From: Kumtagia sp963829135
Lineage (GTDB): Bacteria > Pseudomonadota > Alphaproteobacteria > Rhizobiales > Rhizobiaceae
Direction of reading: 5' to 3'
Assembly (NCBI GenBank): GCA_963829135.1
Contig: CAWHHO010000005.1
Span: 985,740 to 1,049,739, forward strand
Length of the DNA: 64,000 nt
The notes below the pieces were generated by a model that was given only the letters and a program-made list of their open reading frames with translations, did no database searches and was not told the DNA's origin. This document shows, in pieces, positions 26,893-36,168 of the stretch. The position numbers and the translations under genes are program-made. Each line of letters opens with the position of its first letter. Within the stretch, counting starts at the first letter, position 1.

Positions 26893-28593
26893 ATGAACCA
26901 GTCCACACGCATCCAGGGGGCGCGCGGCATGCCGCAATCCGCGGCGAAATACGAGCCCTATCCGCTGGTCGACATGGCCGACCGCACATGGCCATCCAAA
27001 CGTATCGAAAAGGCGCCGATCTGGTGCTCCGTCGACCTGCGTGACGGCAACCAGGCGCTCATCGATCCGATGGGTCAGGAGCGCAAGGCGCGCATGTTTG
27101 CGCTCTTGCTCGACATGGGCTTCAAGGAAATCGAAATCGGCTTTCCATCAGCATCGCAGACCGATTTCGACTTTGCCCGCTGGTGCGTCGAGCAGGGTAA
27201 CGTGCCTGCCGAGGTCTCCCTCCAGGTGCTCGTCCAGTGCCGCCCGGAGCTGATCACCCGCACGTTCGAATCCCTGCAAGGCGCTACCAATCCGATCATC
27301 CACTTCTACAACTCGACCAGCGAGTTGCAGCGCCGGGTGGTCTTCCAGAAAGATGTGCGCGGCATCAAGCAGATCGCCACCGACGCCGCCAAGATGATTG
27401 CCGATATGGCTGCCAAGGCGGGAGGCGGCTATCGCTTCGAGTACTCGCCCGAAAGTTTTACCGGCACCGAACTCGAAGTGGCACTGGAGATCTGCAATGA
27501 AGTTACCGAGATCATCAAGCCCACGCCAGACAACAAACTGATCCTCAACCTGCCGTCCACCGTCGAGATGTCGACGCCCAATATCTATGCCGACCGGATC
27601 GAGTGGATGTGCCGCAACCTGGACAACCGCGAGAACATCGTGGTTTCGCTGCATCCGCACAATGACCGCGGGACCGGCGTCGCGACCACCGAACTCGGCC
27701 TGATGGCCGGCGCCGACCGTGTGGAAGGGACTTTGTTCGGCAATGGCGAGCGCACCGGCAATGTCGACATCGTCACGCTGGCGCTCAACATGTACACGCA
27801 GGGCGTCGACCCCCTGCTGGATTGCTCCGACATCAACCGGATGAAGGATGTGTACGAATACTCCAACCAGCTGAAGATTCCGGAACGGCATCCCTATGTC
27901 GGCGAACTGGTCTATACCGCCTTCTCCGGGTCGCATCAGGACGCCATCAACAAGGGCATGAAGGCGCTGAAATCCGCCAACAAGCAACTCTGGGAAGTTC
28001 CCTACCTGCCGATCGACCCGCAGGATGTCGGCCGCAGCTACGAGGCGATCATCCGCATCAACTCGCAGTCGGGCAAGGGCGGCATCGCCTATGTCCTGCA
28101 GGCCGACTACGGCCTCAACCTGCCGCGCAATCTGCAGGTGGAGTTCTCAAAGGACATACAGGCGATCACCGACGCCGAGGGCAAGGAACTTTCGTCGAAG
28201 CGCATCTATGACCGCTTCCGCGAGGTCTATGTCGACCAGCCCCGCGCACGGTTGAAGTTCGTCGACCACCAGACTTTCCCGGACACCGAGGTCAAGGGCC
28301 GTCGCGTCGTCGAGGCGGTGATCGTCGACGGTGGCAAGGAAATCTCCATTGCCGGCACCGGCAACGGGCCGATCGATGGCTTCGTCCACGCCCTCTCGCA
28401 GCATCTAGGGATCGATTTTTCGGTGCGCGACTATTCCGAGCATTCGATCCAGCATGGTTCGAACGCCGCCGCGATTTCCTATGTCGAGATGGAATATCCC
28501 TCAGGGATCATCTTCGGCGCCGGGGTCAGCACCAACATCGTCGCTGCTTCACTTGAGGCGGTTGTGTCGGCGGTCAACCGGATCATCGGCTGA
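26893..28593 (+). CDS. leuA: 2-isopropylmalate synthase
   Basis: A 566-residue enzyme of the long (fungal/actinobacterial-like LeuA2) type. The N-terminal extension (MADRTWPSKRIEKAP) leads to the DRE-TIM barrel with SVDLRDGNQALIDPMG, and HPHNDRG holds the metal-binding histidines. The C-terminal LeuA allosteric domain (about residues 430-566) mediates leucine feedback. It condenses acetyl-CoA and 2-oxoisovalerate, the first step of leucine synthesis. The ATG at 26893 follows AGAGAGAAGCC. Expression is probably governed by the leucine leader upstream. Confidence 0.94.
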   Translation: MNQSTRIQGARGMPQSAAKYEPYPLVDMADRTWPSKRIEKAPIWCSVDLRDGNQALIDPMGQERKARMFALLLDMGFKEIEIGFPSASQTDFDFARWCVEQGNVPAEVSLQVLVQCRPELITRTFESLQGATNPIIHFYNSTSELQRRVVFQKDVRGIKQIATDAAKMIADMAAKAGGGYRFEYSPESFTGTELEVALEICNEVTEIIKPTPDNKLILNLPSTVEMSTPNIYADRIEWMCRNLDNRENIVVSLHPHNDRGTGVATTELGLMAGADRVEGTLFGNGERTGNVDIVTLALNMYTQGVDPLLDCSDINRMKDVYEYSNQLKIPERHPYVGELVYTAFSGSHQDAINKGMKALKSANKQLWEVPYLPIDPQDVGRSYEAIIRINSQSGKGGIAYVLQADYGLNLPRNLQVEFSKDIQAITDAEGKELSSKRIYDRFREVYVDQPRARLKFVDHQTFPDTEVKGRRVVEAVIVDGGKEISIAGTGNGPIDGFVHALSQHLGIDFSVRDYSEHSIQHGSNAAAISYVEMEYPSGIIFGAGVSTNIVAASLEAVVSAVNRIIG

Positions 28594-28755
28594 ACGTCGC
28601 CGCATCGTCACCATGACGGTTCCAGCGATGCACGAACCGCCTCGGCCGCACGGCGGCTCGAGGCGGAAAGGGCGCGTCATTCGGCCGCCATTTGCCGCTT
28701 TATTCCGGCGCTGTTTGTGCTTAACAATTGGGTTACCAGGCCGGAGCCTATTGAA

Positions 28756-29361
28756 ATGACCGAGAGAGTTGACGTCCAGAGCACCGCCGCACCGCGAAAG
28801 CTCTCGGAAGCCATCCGCGACGTGAAGAATGCGGTTGCGGACCGCGAGGATGTCGTCGTGGAATTGCGCGAGGCGACGCGCATGCGTCTGCAACTGCTTG
28901 CGGCTGAACTGGCGCCGGTTTTCGCCGAAGTGCCGCAGGACTTCGATATCTTCGACTTTGCGATATCGTCGGGACTCCAGCCACGCCTGTGGGTGGACTC
29001 TGTCAGCCACGTCGCAATGGGCCGAGACCGCCGCACCTATCGTTTCCTCAAGGACACCCGCAACGGTCGCATCGTCCTGGCGGAATCGCCTAAAATGGAG
29101 CCGATCGCCGATGCGGTGACGCGATATGTCGCCGAGAGGATGGTGGAGCGCGAACACCTGATCGCGGGTGATGCCCATGCGGCGGTGGAAGGCGTATTGA
29201 GCGCTCGTTTTTCTGAAGTCAAAATGCGGCCCATGTCGCATCGCGGCGAAGTATGGTCGCGCCTTCTTTCCGCCCTTTGGGTTCTGCTTGCGGGCGCAGC
29301 TGTCGGTCTCGTCGTGGCAATCGTTCTATTCTGGGACCGGCTCAGCGCAATGCTCAGGTGA
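28756..29361 (+). CDS. conserved protein with C-terminal membrane anchor
   Basis: 201 residues from the ATG at 28756. The body is hydrophilic and alpha-helical (about residues 10-165), with DIFDFAISSGLQPRLWVDSV and RTYRFLKDTRNGRIVLAES, and ends in one hydrophobic segment (LLSALWVLLAGAAVGLVVAI). This makes it a tail-anchored inner-membrane protein facing the cytoplasm. I recognise it as a type common in rhizobia without a known function. It is convergent with the phosphoesterase gene, eight bases from its stop. Confidence 0.72.
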   Translation: MTERVDVQSTAAPRKLSEAIRDVKNAVADREDVVVELREATRMRLQLLAAELAPVFAEVPQDFDIFDFAISSGLQPRLWVDSVSHVAMGRDRRTYRFLKDTRNGRIVLAESPKMEPIADAVTRYVAERMVEREHLIAGDAHAAVEGVLSARFSEVKMRPMSHRGEVWSRLLSALWVLLAGAAVGLVVAIVLFWDRLSAMLR

Positions 29362-29368
29362 GTGCTTC

Positions 29369-30316
29369 CTACGGGGCCGAATCCTCCAGCCGTTCGAATA
29401 GCGGCGAATTTTTCCGTGGCACGCCCAGGTCCATCGACGCCAGTTCGGTGACCGCATGAGGGCCGGCAAAGCCGCGTCGCGTCAGATGGATATGCCAGTG
29501 ACCCGGCTCACCGGATATCTCGAACAGATTGTATTGCGCGGCCGGATGCTGACCGCCGAGCCCCTGCCCCGCCGCTGATACGCCGACCACCGGAATCGGA
29601 TGCTTGCGCTCGCCGATCCAGTAGAGTGTCGGTTCGTGCGAATGCCCGTGCAGCACCAATTCGGCGCCGTGCCGCGCCACTGTCTTCTGGAAATTGCCGA
29701 TGCCGAACAGCCGCTTGTGCTGCGGCACCGCCGCGCGCACCGGCGGATGATGAATCATGATCAGCCGGAAAAGGCCTAGCCTGCGCGTCTTGTCCAGCAC
29801 CTGTGCAAGCCGCGCCGCCTGCTCTTCGCGGAAGAAGCCGTTGGCCATGAATGGCGCCGTCGGGCGGGCGCTCGATACCCCGATCAGCGCTACCTGCCCG
29901 CGCACGCGCAGATACGGAAAGGTAAGGCGTCCCAGCGGCCCGTGGAAGTCGTCGCCGCGCATCCACGGCGCCCACAGATTGCAGACCTTCGTAAACGCAC
30001 CGGGCACATAGGCGTCGTGATTGCCGGGAACCACAGAGACATCCGTTGGCCGGCCCAGCGTTTCCAACCAAAGCCGCGCGAGATCGAGTTCGGCATCGAG
30101 CGCCAGATTGACGAGGTCCCCGGTCACTGCGAAATGATCCGGCTTCTCGGCCTTCATGGCTTCGACAATTGTGCCGAGCGTGCCTTCGGTCAGCAGGCGG
30201 CGGCGGTTTCGGCGCCAGTTGACATACCCCACCACCCGCTTGGAAGCGAGTTCGCGGTAGGATACATCGGGAAGCGGCCCCAGATGGACATCCGAAATAT
30301 GCGCAAGCCTGAGCAT
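29369..30316 (-). CDS. calcineurin-like metallophosphoesterase
   Basis: A 315-residue phosphoesterase with all metal-binding motifs in order: ISDVHLG (residue 8), TGDLVN, VPGNHD, and a final HGHSHEP preceded by MIHHPP. It has no signal peptide and is probably cytoplasmic. Members hydrolyse cyclic nucleotides, UDP-diacylglucosamine or phosphoproteins; substrate is not predictable here. It is divergent from the Nudix gene, with about 40 bp between the starts. Confidence 0.88.
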   Translation of the reverse strand: MLRLAHISDVHLGPLPDVSYRELASKRVVGYVNWRRNRRRLLTEGTLGTIVEAMKAEKPDHFAVTGDLVNLALDAELDLARLWLETLGRPTDVSVVPGNHDAYVPGAFTKVCNLWAPWMRGDDFHGPLGRLTFPYLRVRGQVALIGVSSARPTAPFMANGFFREEQAARLAQVLDKTRRLGLFRLIMIHHPPVRAAVPQHKRLFGIGNFQKTVARHGAELVLHGHSHEPTLYWIGERKHPIPVVGVSAAGQGLGGQHPAAQYNLFEISGEPGHWHIHLTRRGFAGPHAVTELASMDLGVPRKNSPLFERLEDSAP

Positions 30317-30357
30317 CGATTCTTCTTACGGTACGGCTTCCCGGCTTGGAAGCGCTG

Positions 30358-30858
30358 ATGACAACCAACGGCGATAGCGAGGGCCGGTTCCGGCAAACCG
30401 GTTGGCTCGGTTTACGCGCAAAACTATTTCACAAATATTTCCTGATGCGTCGCGCAATGACGCTCGGCGTGCGTGGCATGATTCACGACCGGTCGGCAAA
30501 CGCTATCTTCCTGATCCGCCACACTTATGTGCCGGGCTGGCAGCTTCCGGGCGGCGGGGTCGAAATCGGCGAAACGCTGGAACAGGCGCTGCAACGCGAA
30601 TGCGCCGAGGAAGGCAATTTCTCGATCTCCACGCCGATGCTAAAGTCCATGCATTTTAACAACGGCATCACCAGACGCGACCATGTCGGCTTCTACCTGA
30701 TCGAGCAGTACTCACAGACAGCGCCGAAACTGCCGGACTACGAGATCGCCGAAGCAGGCTTCTTTTCCATCGATGGCCTCCCGGCAGACACGACACCGGC
30801 CACCCACCGCCGGATCGATGAGGTCTTCAACGGCAAAGCGGTTTCACCCTATTGGTAG
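30358..30858 (+). CDS. Nudix hydrolase
   Basis: 166 residues from the ATG at 30358. The Nudix box is GGVEIGETLEQALQRECAEE followed by GNF. It matches Gx5Ex7REUxEExGU except that the last conserved Gly is Asn. The catalytic REcaEE core is intact, so activity on a nucleoside diphosphate derivative is likely. The last 13 codons are repeated once directly after the stop. Confidence 0.85.
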   Translation: MTTNGDSEGRFRQTGWLGLRAKLFHKYFLMRRAMTLGVRGMIHDRSANAIFLIRHTYVPGWQLPGGGVEIGETLEQALQRECAEEGNFSISTPMLKSMHFNNGITRRDHVGFYLIEQYSQTAPKLPDYEIAEAGFFSIDGLPADTTPATHRRIDEVFNGKAVSPYW

Positions 30859-30897
30859 GATGAGGTGTTCAACGGCAAGCCGGTTTCCCCTATTGGT
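30817..30897 (+). repeat. tandem duplication of the Nudix gene 3' end
   Basis: Bases 30817-30856 (gatgaggtcttcaacggcaa then agcggtttcaccctattggt) recur at 30859-30897 with three substitutions and one base fewer. The first copy ends in the TAG stop of the Nudix gene. The second lies in the 3' region and is divergent enough not to be a simple assembly slip. Confidence 0.85.
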
Positions 30898-31260
30898 GAT
30901 GGTTGACGCTGAGCTTCTCTGCTTGGTGGGTCAAGGCATTAGCGAACTCATTTCTGCAGTTGCCTGCTTGGCGCCTTGAGGATGAAAGGCGTGAATAGGA
31001 AATCGTCATTCGTTGGTCGTGGGAAAATGAGTCTGAGCTATTTCAGTCGCTTATCGATCTCCGGCAATTTCTCGGCCGGTTACAGCCGCGTTCCCGCTTA
31101 GGCGCTTATCCTTACATGTCCATTCTCTTCGGAACGCGGCTCGCGGCGGCTGTTTGTGGCGAAGGGCCGGCTCTCTCAACCAGCGCCTTGACGGCCGCTG
31201 TGGCGGGGCTCGGCGGAACGGGCCGTGAGGGAGCCGTTCTTGAAAGGCGTATAGGCCGCT
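30898..31260. other. gene-poor region between Nudix gene and IS110 remnant
   Basis: No convincing gene is seen on either strand. The minus-strand reading at 31112-31260 continues the debris downstream of the transposase fragment (Pro- and Ser-rich, no recognised family). Confidence 0.4.
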
Positions 31261-31554
31261 CGTAATGCGGCGGATCCGGTTCTAAACCCATACGCGGAGG
31301 CGAAATCCCATTGCGCGCATTGAGTGGCGCCGCGCAGGGCTGGCCGAGCTCCGACAGGAGCAGGTAAGCCAGTCGCTCGTAGCCGCCGGAGGCTTCCATC
31401 GCCACCAACTCGGACCGCATGGTGGCCGCACCAGGCGACCAGTTCGGCGATACCGGCCGCGTCGTATGCCGAAGCGCCCCGTCATCCCGCCCGGCCAGAC
31501 GTGGCCGTCCAGCCAGTCCTTCGAAACATCAACTCCACAAACGATTCTGTTCAC
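31261..31554 (-). mobile_element. IS110-family transposase remnant (N-terminal part, frameshifted)
   Basis: Read from the GTG at 31554, the start VNRIVCGVDVSKDWLDGHVW is the DEDD-type N-terminus of IS110/IS1111 transposases, with the first catalytic Asp in GVDVSKD. Further on, in a second frame, follow ELVAMEASGGYERLAYLLLS and ELGQPCA..LNARN, also family text. The rest of the transposase is absent. At least two frame changes and the truncation make it inactive. Confidence 0.7.
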
Positions 31555-31672
31555 GGTAACCTGCCTTGTGCGTACGATTGAAGCCAAGCGACTATTCGGT
31601 CGTGCGTGACAAAGGCGAAGATCCCAAGCTCACCCACGGTTGTAGCCGAAGGGGTAACGGGCGACTTCACCA

Positions 31673-31706
31673 AACCGCGAACCGGATGGCCATCCGGTTC
31701 GCGGTT
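31673..31706. repeat. perfect 34-bp palindrome
   Basis: The left arm AACCGCGAACCGGATGG is followed immediately by its exact reverse complement, so all 34 bases form a perfect palindrome without a spacer. It lies about 120 bp upstream of the IS110 remnant start and 150 bp from the 3' end of the minus-strand glutathionyl-hydroquinone reductase gene. It could be a cruciform, an IS end or a recombination site. Confidence 0.85.
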
Positions 31707-31786
31707 CAGTCGCTTCAATCGCACAGAAATTACTCAAGTGCAGATACAAGGGGTGTTCAGCTTCGTGCCCCGAATTCCAGGCCAAC

Positions 31787-31852
31787 ACCCCTCATCCGCC
31801 TTCGCTACGCTCAGGCACCTTCTCCCACAAGAAGGGGAGAAGGGAAGACTGT
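31787..31852. repeat. intergenic palindromic repeat unit
   Basis: The unit cacccctcatccgccttcgc and the following ccttctcccacaagaagggg with agaagg belong to the class also found at 3508-3565. The element lies between the 34-bp palindrome and the gene ending at 31857. Confidence 0.75.
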
Positions 31853-31856
31853 GTCT

Positions 31857-32837
31857 TCACCCGAACCTTGCCCGGTCATGCGGCGCGGAATAGTCAATCT
31901 CCGGCCCCGCCGGCACGATCCGGGTCGGATTGATGGAGGTGTGGCTTCCGTAATAATGCGACTTGATGTGGTGCATGTTCACCGTGCCTGCCACGCCCGG
32001 CACCTGATAGAGGTCCCGCAGGTAGTTCGACAGGTTCGGATAGTCGGCAATGCGGCGCAGGTTGCATTTGAAGTGGCCGACATAGACCGGATCGAAACGC
32101 GCCAGCGTCGTGAACAGCCGCCAATCGGCTTCGGTGATGCGGTCCCCGACGAGATAGCGCTGGCTCGACAGCCGCTGCTCGAGCGTATCGAGGGCGGCAA
32201 ACAACTCGCTGAATGCCTCCTCGTAGGCTGCCTGAGTCGTCGCGAAGCCGGCGCGGTACACGCCATTGTTGATTGCCGGGTAGACCAGCGCATTCACCCT
32301 GTCGATTTCGCCGCGAAGCGCTTCCGGATAGAAATCGAGTTTGGCGTCGCCCCACGCGTCGAACGCGGAATTGAGCATGCGGATAATCTCGGAGGATTCG
32401 TTGGAGACAATCGTCTCCTCCTTACGATCCCATAGCACCGGCACCGTCACACGACCCGTATATCTGGGATCGGCGCGCGTGTAGATCTGGTGCAGGAAGT
32501 CGAGCCCGTAGAGGTCGTCGCCGGTCGCACCGTCCTCGGCGACGAAGGTCCAGCCGTCCGGGCCCATGAAATGGTGCACGACGGACACGGAAATCACGTC
32601 CTCCAGCTTCTTCAGCACGCGCAGGATCAGCGTGCGGTGCGCCCAGGGACAGGCATAGGAGACATAGAGGTGATAGCGGCCAGGCTCGGCCTTGAAGCCG
32701 CGCTTTCGGCCGTGTGCAGGCTTGCCATCGGCGGTTACCCAGTCCCGCCATGGCGCGTCCTGCCGCACGAAGCGTCCGCCATGCTCCTTGGTCGAATACC
32801 AGACATCCTGCCATTTGCCGTCGACGAGCTGACCCAT
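31857..32837 (-). CDS. glutathionyl-hydroquinone reductase (YqjG/ECM4-type GST)
   Basis: 326 residues from the ATG at 32837. The catalytic Cys of this omega-like GST class is in SYACPWAHRTLI (about residue 62). PVLWDRKEETIVSNESSEII follows, and the C-terminal helical domain has YLVGDRITEADWRLFTTLARFD and VYVGHFKCNLRRI, all typical of S-glutathionyl-hydroquinone reductases. The enzyme removes glutathione from glutathionylated quinones. It reads away from a divergent GNAT gene. Confidence 0.9.
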   Translation of the reverse strand: MGQLVDGKWQDVWYSTKEHGGRFVRQDAPWRDWVTADGKPAHGRKRGFKAEPGRYHLYVSYACPWAHRTLILRVLKKLEDVISVSVVHHFMGPDGWTFVAEDGATGDDLYGLDFLHQIYTRADPRYTGRVTVPVLWDRKEETIVSNESSEIIRMLNSAFDAWGDAKLDFYPEALRGEIDRVNALVYPAINNGVYRAGFATTQAAYEEAFSELFAALDTLEQRLSSQRYLVGDRITEADWRLFTTLARFDPVYVGHFKCNLRRIADYPNLSNYLRDLYQVPGVAGTVNMHHIKSHYYGSHTSINPTRIVPAGPEIDYSAPHDRARFG

Positions 32838-33099
32838 GATTGCTTCTCCTGACTGTTCCTGATTTAGGTCAGTGTGCGTCAAAGCGAAATCGCCGGAGCT
32901 TGAACGGATTGTCGCCAAAACAGATGCTGGTCAAAAAAACAGCGCTAGCGCGGATGGACGTTTGACGGATTTGGTGGTAGCGGCGTTTGCCTATGATGAC
33001 TTTTACGCATATCCGGTTCGACCGACGACGAATGGGCGCCCGCGCTTAAAAGCGCCGACTGGCGAAGCTGCCGCTTGCAGCGACCTTTCCTCATACCGG

Positions 33100-33639
33100 A
33101 TGTTGCACATCATGATCCCCGCGGACGTTACCCTTATGCCGGAAACACCGGCGCACGACGCTGAAATCGACCATATCAACGAGGAAGCCTTCGGGCCGGG
33201 CCGGTTCACCCGCGCCGCCTACAAGATCCGGGAAGGCGGTCCGCATGAGCGGCACCTGTCTTTCGTCGCCCTGCACAACGGCGAAGTCGTGGCATCCGTT
33301 CGCCTGACGCGCGTCGCCGCTGGCGACGGCCGGGCGCTGTTGCTGGGCCCCCTCGCAGTACGGCCAACCCACAAGAACCTCGGCATCGGCCGCGAGCTCG
33401 TCACAATGTGCGTGGAGGCTGCGCAGAAGGCTGGCGCCCTCGCTGTCATGCTGGTCGGCGACGAGCCTTATTACGGCCCGCTCGGCTTCAAGCGCATCCC
33501 GCGGGGCCAGGTCTCCATGCCGCGCCCCGTCGATCTCGATCGCATCCTGGCCTATGAACTCGCGCCCGGCGCTGTCGCGGCGTTGAAGGGCGAGGTTTGC
33601 CACGAGGATCAGGCGCGGCAGGCCCGGGCGGCAGCCTGA
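33100..33639 (+). CDS. GNAT family N-acetyltransferase
   Basis: 179 residues from the ATG at 33100; a second ATG lies at 33112, and neither has a clear ribosome site. The acetyl-CoA loop is LLGPLAVRPTHKNLGIGREL (about residues 85-105) and the C-terminal YYGPLGFKRIPRGQVSMPRPV is typical of YhbS-like acetyltransferases. An open frame continues far upstream but carries no family text. The substrate is unknown. An SDR gene follows after 56 bp. Confidence 0.82.
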   Translation: MLHIMIPADVTLMPETPAHDAEIDHINEEAFGPGRFTRAAYKIREGGPHERHLSFVALHNGEVVASVRLTRVAAGDGRALLLGPLAVRPTHKNLGIGRELVTMCVEAAQKAGALAVMLVGDEPYYGPLGFKRIPRGQVSMPRPVDLDRILAYELAPGAVAALKGEVCHEDQARQARAAA

Positions 33640-33695
33640 TCGGTTGCGCTCGTGCGCCCGCCCTCCTACGATCACCGACAGGGAGAACTTCGCAC

Positions 33696-34458
33696 ATGGA
33701 TATCAACGGCCAGACGGCAATCGTTACCGGCGGTGGTTCGGGGCTGGGCGAGGCGACTGCCCGCGCCTTGGCCGCCAAAGGTGCGCGCGTCGCTGTCCTC
33801 GATATTGGCCTGGAGCGGGCCGAGTCGGTCGCCAAATCGATCGGCGGCTTCGCCGGCAAGCTGCGACGTGAGCAACGCCGAAAGTGCCGAAACGGCCATC
33901 GAAGCTGCGGCTCGCGCGCTTGGCCCTGCCCGCATACTCGTCAACTGCGCCGGCATCGCCATCGGCGTGAAGACGGTTGGCAAAGACGGGCCGCACCCGC
34001 TCGACGCCTTTCGCAATGTTGTCGAAGTCAATCTCATCGGCACGTTCAACATGATCCGGCTGTTTGCCGACCGCGCAGCAAGGCTTGAGCCGCTAGCGGG
34101 CGGCGAGCGCGGCGTCATCGTCAATACAGCGTCGGTCGCTGCTTATGATGGCCAGATCGGCCAGGCGGCCTACTCCGCGTCAAAGGGCGGCGTTGTCGGC
34201 ATGACGCTACCCATAGCGCGCGACCTCGCCCGCTCCGGCATCCGGGTCATGACCATCGCACCCGGGATCTTCAAGACGCCGATGATGGCGGGCATGCCGC
34301 AGGACGTGCAAGATTCACTGGGCGCTGCCGTCCCGTTCCCGCCGCGCCTCGGCGAGCCGGCGGAGTATGCGGCATTGGCCGTCCACATAGCCGAGAACCA
34401 GATGCTGAACGGCGAGACGATACGGCTCGACGGCGCAATCCGCATGGCGCCCAAATAA
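33696..34458 (+). CDS. SDR family oxidoreductase, 3-hydroxyacyl-CoA dehydrogenase-like (one frameshift)
   Basis: About 253 residues after removing one extra base near 33860-33862, where ...SIGGFAGK continues as CDVSNAESAETAI. TGGGSGLG lies near the N-terminus, then NCAG, NTASVAAYDGQIGQAAY with SASKGG (catalytic YxxxK), and APGIFKTPMMAGMP. This pattern matches 3-hydroxy-2-methylbutyryl-CoA dehydrogenase/17-beta-HSD10-like enzymes of fatty or branched acid degradation. The substrate is inferred from family only. Confidence 0.85.
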
Positions 34459-34520
34459 CTTGTGACGAGTCCAGCGCTGCCGATTGGGGGGAGTTCGCTG
34501 GCAGGATTGGAGACGGCCGG

Positions 34521-35288
34521 GTGGAGAACAAGCGCGATGTGATCCGGCCGACGGATGACGAAGCCATTCGGTTGGCGAAAACGCTGATCCGCAGCGCCCG
34601 CCATGGGGCGCTCGCGGTGCTTGATCCGAACAGCGGTGCGCCGCTCGCCAGCCGCGTTGGCGTCGCGACCGCCGCCGATGGCACGCCGCTCATCCTTGTC
34701 TCACAGCTCTCGGCCCACACCGGCGCCTTGCAGGCCGATGCGCGCTGTTCGCTGCTGGTCGGTGAGCCGGGCAAGGGGGATCCGCTCGCCCATCCGCGCA
34801 TCACGCTTCACTGCCGGGCCGCGTCCGTGGAAAAGGGCTCGCCAGATCATGCGCATGTCGCTCGTCGCTATCTCAACAGGAATCCCAAGGCTAAGCTTTA
34901 TGTCGGCCTTGGCGACTTCTGCTTCTTTCGCCTCGAAATGCAGAGCGCCAGCCTCAATGGCGGCTTTGGTAAAGCGTTTGTGCTCCGCCGCGAAAACCTG
35001 CTGACCGCAAGCCCGGCGCTGGAGGCGCTGGCGGAATCGGAGCAAGGTGCGCTCGACCACATGAACAGCGATCACAGTGACGCAATCGATCTGTATGCGG
35101 CGCATTTCGCCCGCACCGGCGGCAAAGGCTGGATCATGACCAGCTTGGACACCGATGGGTTCGATATCGCCAATGGCGACGAGGTTCTCCGGGTGTTTTT
35201 CGACGCTCCGCTGCAGGCGCTTTCCGAACTGCGCATGACGCTGGTCGAGATGGCAAAGATCGCAAGGGCAGCGTCGGAAAGCGCATGA
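34521..35288 (+). CDS. HugZ/HutZ-like heme utilisation protein (PNPOx-like fold with DUF2470)
   Basis: A 255-residue protein starting at GTG. The N-terminal 150 residues are a flavin reductase-like split barrel (RSARHGALAVLD..GAPLASRVGVAT). The C-terminal domain (ALDHMNSDHSDAIDLYAAHF, about residues 170-250) is the DUF2470 domain, whose His residues bind heme in HugZ. Such proteins store or degrade heme for iron. No heme uptake genes are nearby, so the physiological role is unsettled. Confidence 0.83.
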   Translation: MENKRDVIRPTDDEAIRLAKTLIRSARHGALAVLDPNSGAPLASRVGVATAADGTPLILVSQLSAHTGALQADARCSLLVGEPGKGDPLAHPRITLHCRAASVEKGSPDHAHVARRYLNRNPKAKLYVGLGDFCFFRLEMQSASLNGGFGKAFVLRRENLLTASPALEALAESEQGALDHMNSDHSDAIDLYAAHFARTGGKGWIMTSLDTDGFDIANGDEVLRVFFDAPLQALSELRMTLVEMAKIARAASESA

Positions 35289-35335
35289 CGCTTCGATGGA
35301 ATAATTCTCTGGGTCGCGGCGAAACGAGCTGACCC

Positions 35336-36168
35336 ATGAATCTCATCCGCATCAACTCACCCGATGACCCGCGCGTCGCTGCCTATCGCGAGATTCGCGA
35401 GCAGGATCTGGTCGGTCGCCAGAACCTGTTCGTGGCGGAAGGCAAGGTGGTGCTCAACGTCGCCCTGTCGGCGACAGCCTATGGATTGCAATCGGTGTTA
35501 CTACTGGAGAACAGGCTCGCCGGCCTCCAGGCGATTCTGGCCAATGCGCCTGCCTCCCTGCCCGTCTATGTTGCGGACGCTGCTGTCATGGACGCCATCG
35601 CTGGCTTTCACATCCATCGCGGCATCCTGGCGATCGGCAAGCGTCTGCGAACAACCGGCACCCTGCGAGCTGCTGAGCAGTCTACCACAACGAGCGCTCG
35701 TTCTCGTGCTCGTCGGCATATCCAATCACGACAATATTGGATCGATCTTTCGAAATGCAGCCGCCTTCGGCGCAGATGCGGTTTTCCTTGACCCGACCTG
35801 CTGCGACCCGCTTTATCGCAAATCGATCCGGGTCTCGGTCGGCGGCGTCTTTCGTGTGCCATTTGCGCGGTTCGATAACGCGAGTAATTTCATTGAAACG
35901 CTTGTCCAGCACGACATCGGGCCAATCGCTCTATCGCCAAGTGGAGCAAGCGACGTTCGCGACATCGAGCGCAACGACCGCATGGCGTTGTTTTTGGGGA
36001 CCGAGGGCGACGGTCTTCCAGCAGAATCTGTTAACGGCCATGACGACTGCAAGGATATCGATCGTCTCAGGCTTCGACAGCCTGAATGTTGCGGCCGCCT
36101 CGGCGATCGCTATGCACCACCTGAGCTGCGGTTCAGCTAGACGTCGATCTGAAGCGTTTCATGGTTAG
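35336..36168 (+). CDS. TrmH/SpoU family RNA methyltransferase (two frameshifts)
   Basis: About 275 residues after removing one extra base near 35648-35654 and another near 36026-36028. The N-terminal substrate-binding part (NSPDDPRVAAYREIREQDLV) is followed by the three SPOUT motifs: NHDNIGSIFRNAAAFGADAV, ALFLGTEGDGLPAE and FDSLNVAAASAIAMHHL. These form the trefoil-knot AdoMet site for 2'-O-methylation of tRNA or rRNA. The exact target is unknown. The C-terminus overlaps the convergent gene by about 30 bases as read, which may shrink once the frame is corrected. Confidence 0.8.

Noticed and set aside
28630..28665. Terminator after leuA from the CCTCGGCCGC/GCGGCTCGAGG hairpin
   Set aside because: The stem is imperfect and lacks a T-run, so it was not listed as a feature.
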